Positions 61,478 to 64,000 of a stretch of 64,000 bases of DNA are shown here, piece by piece. The notes below the pieces were generated by a model. The model did not search any database. It had not been told where the DNA came from and was given only the letters and a program-made list of their open reading frames with translations. The translations under genes and the position numbers were made by a program. The first letter of the stretch is position 1. Each line of letters opens with the position of its first letter. Source of the stretch: Pseudomonadota bacterium (GTDB lineage Bacteria > Pseudomonadota > Gammaproteobacteria > Burkholderiales > Thiobacillaceae); assembly GCA_021820845.1 (NCBI GenBank), contig JAKADC010000002.1, positions 62,001 to 126,000 of the forward strand, in the 5' to 3' direction.

Positions 61478-63240
61478 GGTCCCGGTGCCGCCGCGGGATG
61501 CGAGAAGGTGAGCACCACGCGACGGTTGGTCCAGCGGTTGGCCTCGCGCGACTGGTCGGCGCCGACGGCGGCGTTGCCGCCCTGGTCGCCGGTGCCGACA
61601 TCGGGGGTCGCGGCGGTGGAGGCGCCGTGGCCGATCGAGATGCTGTCGATCCGGGCGGCGGGGATGCCTTTCGCCAGCAGCGCGGCCTCGACCGCGTCGA
61701 CCCGGCGCAGCGACAGATCGCGGTTGTAGTCGCTGGCGCCGCCGACGATATCGGCGTAGCCCTCCAGCGCGAGCATCACATCCGTGTTGCGCGTCAGGTA
61801 CGGCAGGAAGCTGTCGATCTTGGCGATCTCGGCGGCGCTCAGATCGGCGCGATCGAAATCGAAATAGAACGTCACCGGCTCATGCACGTAGAAATCGCGG
61901 TGGCGCTCCATCGCCTCGTCGAAGGTGGCCGACTGCCCGGCCTGCACGCTGATGCGTTCGTTGACCACGTGCCCGGCGTGGACGCCGAAGCCCCAGGTCA
62001 CGGCACCGTAGGTGAAGAGCGTATCTTCGCCGCGCGCGACGCTCTCGAAGCTGAAGTCCCAGTTGACCGCCGAGGAGGCCACGCCGGGCGTATCGTACAA
62101 GGCGGCGGAACGGATGTCGGCGGGGTTGTCGGAGCGCTTGAAGCCGCGCGTCTGTCCCACCACCCCGCCGGTTCCGCCCCCGTAGATCGCCGGCTGTTGC
62201 ACGTTGCCGATCGGGCCGACGACCCCCGGGCCCGCCGGCTGGACCGGGAAGTGCGGCGACAGGGGCGTGCCCGCCGCCACGGGGGCGCCGCCTGCACCGT
62301 TCTGGTGCCAAACGTCGGAGAAGAAACCGCCTTCCACGCCGGTCACCGGGTTTTCCTCGGTGCGTACGCCCGGCGTTCCCAGCGCGCCTCGCGGCGCCTG
62401 CGCGGCGGGCAGGGTGGCGATCGGCACGTCGGCGCCGCCTGCATCGGTCACCTTGGCGATCTGGATCATGTTGATGTCGTTCGAATTCGGCGCGCCGGAC
62501 TGGGGCACGAAGCGGATGTAGCCATCCATGCCACTTGCGCCGGGCGCTGCGGGCGGCGCGACCAGCGCTCCCTCGCGCGTCTCCATATCAATCTCGAAGC
62601 CACCGTTGCCAGCGACCGGGTAGCTGCCGATGAAGCTGCACTGGATCGGCGCCGGACCGAAGCGGGCGGAGATCGGACCGAAACTGGAATACTTCGATCC
62701 ACCCGTTTGCTGAACGACGTGGGTCAGCTCGTGCGCCGTAAGCGCATCGTTGCCCGGTGCGTGGCCGGCGCCATAGAAGATGTCGCTGCCCTGGGTGAAG
62801 GCGCGCGCGCCGAGGTCGCGGTTCAGGCTCGCCGCCTGCGCGCCGGTGTGCACGCGCACATGAGAGAGGTCGGTGCCGAAACGCGACTCCATGTTGCTGC
62901 GTGTGGCCGTGTCCAAGGGGCGGCCGGAGGAGGCGCTGGCGGTTGCGACGCGCGAAGGCGCACGGCTGAGTGGGCTTGCGAGCTCCGCGCTCGAGTCCTC
63001 GGCGGCGCTCGGATCGGTATCGGCAAACCGGGTCGCGACCTGGTCCGCCTCGCGCTCGTGGTGGTCACCCGGCGCGGCCACTTCGAGGTGGTCCTTGAGC
63101 GCCGGGCGCGCCTTGGAGTGTGCGGTGAGGCCCGACACGGCGCTGAGAAAACGTGGCATGCCCGCGGAGCGGGGGCCGTTCTGGGTGCCTGTGGCACCGC
63201 CTTTGGCCGTCGTGTGGCTTCGGGACGAGCTGAACTTCAT
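61474..63240 (-). CDS. DUF4157 (eCIS core) metallopeptidase-like protein with C-terminal OmpA domain
   Basis: A 588-residue protein with no signal peptide or membrane helix. The N-terminal ~90 residues are polar and disordered-looking. Residues ~110-185 form a DUF4157 domain (SRFGTDLSHVRVHTGAQAAS, GSDIFYGAGHAPGNDALTAH) with the zinc-peptidase motif HELTHVVQQ. A ~260-residue Gly/Pro-rich middle part is unassigned. The C-terminal ~130 residues are OmpA-like (YFDFDRADLSAAEIAKIDSF, YNRDLSLRRVDAVEAALLA, RWTNRRVVLTF), the peptidoglycan-binding type. DUF4157 is enriched in extracellular contractile injection loci and toxins; no tail genes are seen in this window. Confidence 0.88.
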   Translation of the reverse strand: MKFSSSRSHTTAKGGATGTQNGPRSAGMPRFLSAVSGLTAHSKARPALKDHLEVAAPGDHHEREADQVATRFADTDPSAAEDSSAELASPLSRAPSRVATASASSGRPLDTATRSNMESRFGTDLSHVRVHTGAQAASLNRDLGARAFTQGSDIFYGAGHAPGNDALTAHELTHVVQQTGGSKYSSFGPISARFGPAPIQCSFIGSYPVAGNGGFEIDMETREGALVAPPAAPGASGMDGYIRFVPQSGAPNSNDINMIQIAKVTDAGGADVPIATLPAAQAPRGALGTPGVRTEENPVTGVEGGFFSDVWHQNGAGGAPVAAGTPLSPHFPVQPAGPGVVGPIGNVQQPAIYGGGTGGVVGQTRGFKRSDNPADIRSAALYDTPGVASSAVNWDFSFESVARGEDTLFTYGAVTWGFGVHAGHVVNERISVQAGQSATFDEAMERHRDFYVHEPVTFYFDFDRADLSAAEIAKIDSFLPYLTRNTDVMLALEGYADIVGGASDYNRDLSLRRVDAVEAALLAKGIPAARIDSISIGHGASTAATPDVGTGDQGGNAAVGADQSREANRWTNRRVVLTFSHPAAAPGP

Positions 63241-63319
63241 GATGTGTCCTCCTCGTTCGGCCTACTCGCCGTGCTGACCCGTGCTGTCTTTACACGCAGC
63301 GCGGTTTCGTGGCGGTCGG

Positions 63320-63589
63320 TCATGGCTTGGGCTCACGGTGGCGCCGGCGCATCTCACGCACTCTGACGGCAATCGCGATGGCGATCAGAAACGGACTGCT
63401 CCAGTAAATGGCCGGAACAGCATAGGTAGTCCACCAGTCCGGAGCCTGCTGCCCGCGCGAGACGTGCCAGGCGAGGTACAGCACAGCCCCGACCACTCCC
63501 AGCGCGATCAGGTAGCCCGTGCCGTGGCGCATGCGTCTGAGGTCGACGCGCAGGCGCTTTGCTGCTGCAGGTTTAAAGGTGGGGCGCAT
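63320..63589 (-). CDS. Small two-helix membrane protein
   Basis: An 89-residue protein with a basic N-terminus, two hydrophobic segments (YLIALGVVGAVLYLAWHV; AIYWSSPFLIAIAIAVRV) and a basic tail (REMRRRHREPKP). I recognise no family. It lies 79 bases upstream of the DUF4157-OmpA gene on the same strand. It could be a membrane partner of its neighbours, but no sequence feature proves this. Confidence 0.55.
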   Translation of the reverse strand: MRPTFKPAAAKRLRVDLRRMRHGTGYLIALGVVGAVLYLAWHVSRGQQAPDWWTTYAVPAIYWSSPFLIAIAIAVRVREMRRRHREPKP

Positions 63590-63645
63590 GTTTGGCTATC
63601 TCGGAGCCTCGATTCTCGAACAAGCAAGCAATAGTTCAGCGTTTC

Positions 63646-64000
63646 TCAAATAACTGACTGTCGATCCAGATTACAACTATCGACATGTCGCTCTCTAAAC
63701 AGTTTTTCAAGCGCAAGATCACCATGCATGTGCAGGTACTTTCGTTCTGCGTCGGAGATGGGCATAGCTTGCAACCAGGTAACTGGTATTTCGTCTGCTT
63801 TGAAAATTGCAATGCCCGGCCATAGAAATGGGGTGGTGAAGTAGAGATGTGGCACGAACGTATCCGGGAGATAAAGACGAACGTAGTTCTCGATCACGGC
63901 GCCCGGATGGAACACTCCTCTGTTTCTTAGCATCAGAAACGCGGCGCTCGCAAGGATGTTCGGGAATGCGTTTGCATCGCTAGTGCAGGCGCCGGCGAGT
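63646..64000 (-). CDS. Suppressor-of-fused (SUFU) domain protein, 5' end cut by the window
   Basis: The minus-strand frame is open from its stop at 63646 to the window edge, so the annotated ATG at 63933 is probably internal and the gene continues beyond. The visible 117 codons match the C-terminal part of the SUFU-type domain: PHLYFTTPFLWPG, then VTWLQAMPISDAERKYLHMH and a final SCNLDRQSVI. Bacterial SUFU proteins are often immunity proteins of polymorphic toxin systems. The neighbour with DUF4157 makes that role attractive, but it is inference. Confidence 0.7.
   Translation of the reverse strand, partial: LAGACTSDANAFPNILASAAFLMLRNRGVFHPGAVIENYVRLYLPDTFVPHLYFTTPFLWPGIAIFKADEIPVTWLQAMPISDAERKYLHMHGDLALEKLFRERHVDSCNLDRQSVI

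Noticed and set aside
61498-63366. A 622-codon plus-strand frame across the DUF4157-OmpA gene
   Set aside because: The opposite strand has recognisable DUF4157 and OmpA motifs; this frame has none.

Overview
The window is 64 kb of GC-rich, gene-dense chromosome from a betaproteobacterium. The gene blocks tig-clpP-clpX-lon-hupB-ppiD, hisDCBHAFIE-hit-tatABC and rnhA-dnaQ, a monofunctional hisB, and split hisI and hisE all fit that class. The hpnCDE squalene genes and general style suggest a Thiobacillus-like member of the Nitrosomonadales, but this genus-level guess is inference only. I see no insertion sequences, prophage or CRISPR array, and no gap between genes longer than about 230 bases.

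Layout. 1-14.8 kb: the tail of a LuxR-type response regulator, then a complete Tad (Flp) pilus locus on the plus strand: two Flp prepilins, prepilin peptidase CpaA, an unusual AAA ATPase, CpaB, secretin CpaC, a lipoprotein, three pseudopilin-like proteins (TadG, TadE, TadE), TadZ/CpaE, the TadA/CpaF motor, TadB, TadC, a TadD-like TPR lipoprotein carrying a LytR_C domain, and a PAP2-type membrane protein. 14.8-18.3 kb: lysophospholipid transporter LplT, a LysR regulator with a coupled small gene, a DUF2007/zinc-ribbon protein and a cysteine-free Fur-family regulator with a palindrome just upstream. 18.4-26.3 kb: the histidine operon (no hisG here) running into a HIT protein and tatABC. 26.3-27.7 kb: an ammonium transporter behind a textbook sigma-54 promoter with two NtrC-like enhancer sites. 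27.7-31.4 kb, minus strand: the squalene operon hpnC-hpnD-hpnE plus a coupled SDR gene.

31.5-41 kb: tRNA-Leu, then the protein quality-control block (trigger factor, ClpP, ClpX, Lon with a sigma-32-like promoter), HU, tRNA-Val, tRNA-Asp, PpiD and, convergently, FabI. 41.1-47.8 kb: a four-gene peptide-type ABC importer with a fused double ATPase and a small membrane protein. 47.8-54.1 kb: MltD-type transglycosylase, glyoxalase II, a methyltransferase-like protein, RNase HI, DnaQ and a GGDEF-EAL protein. 54.1-60.7 kb: a metal-binding HMA protein, an orphan FlgM, a DUF1015 protein, Mfd, inorganic pyrophosphatase and a YfcE-like phosphoesterase. 60.9-64 kb, minus strand: an accessory region with a HEAT-repeat protein coupled to a DUF4157 (eCIS core)-OmpA protein, a small membrane protein and a Suppressor-of-fused domain protein cut by the window end. 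This last region and the non-standard parts of the Tad locus are the most likely places for undescribed biology.
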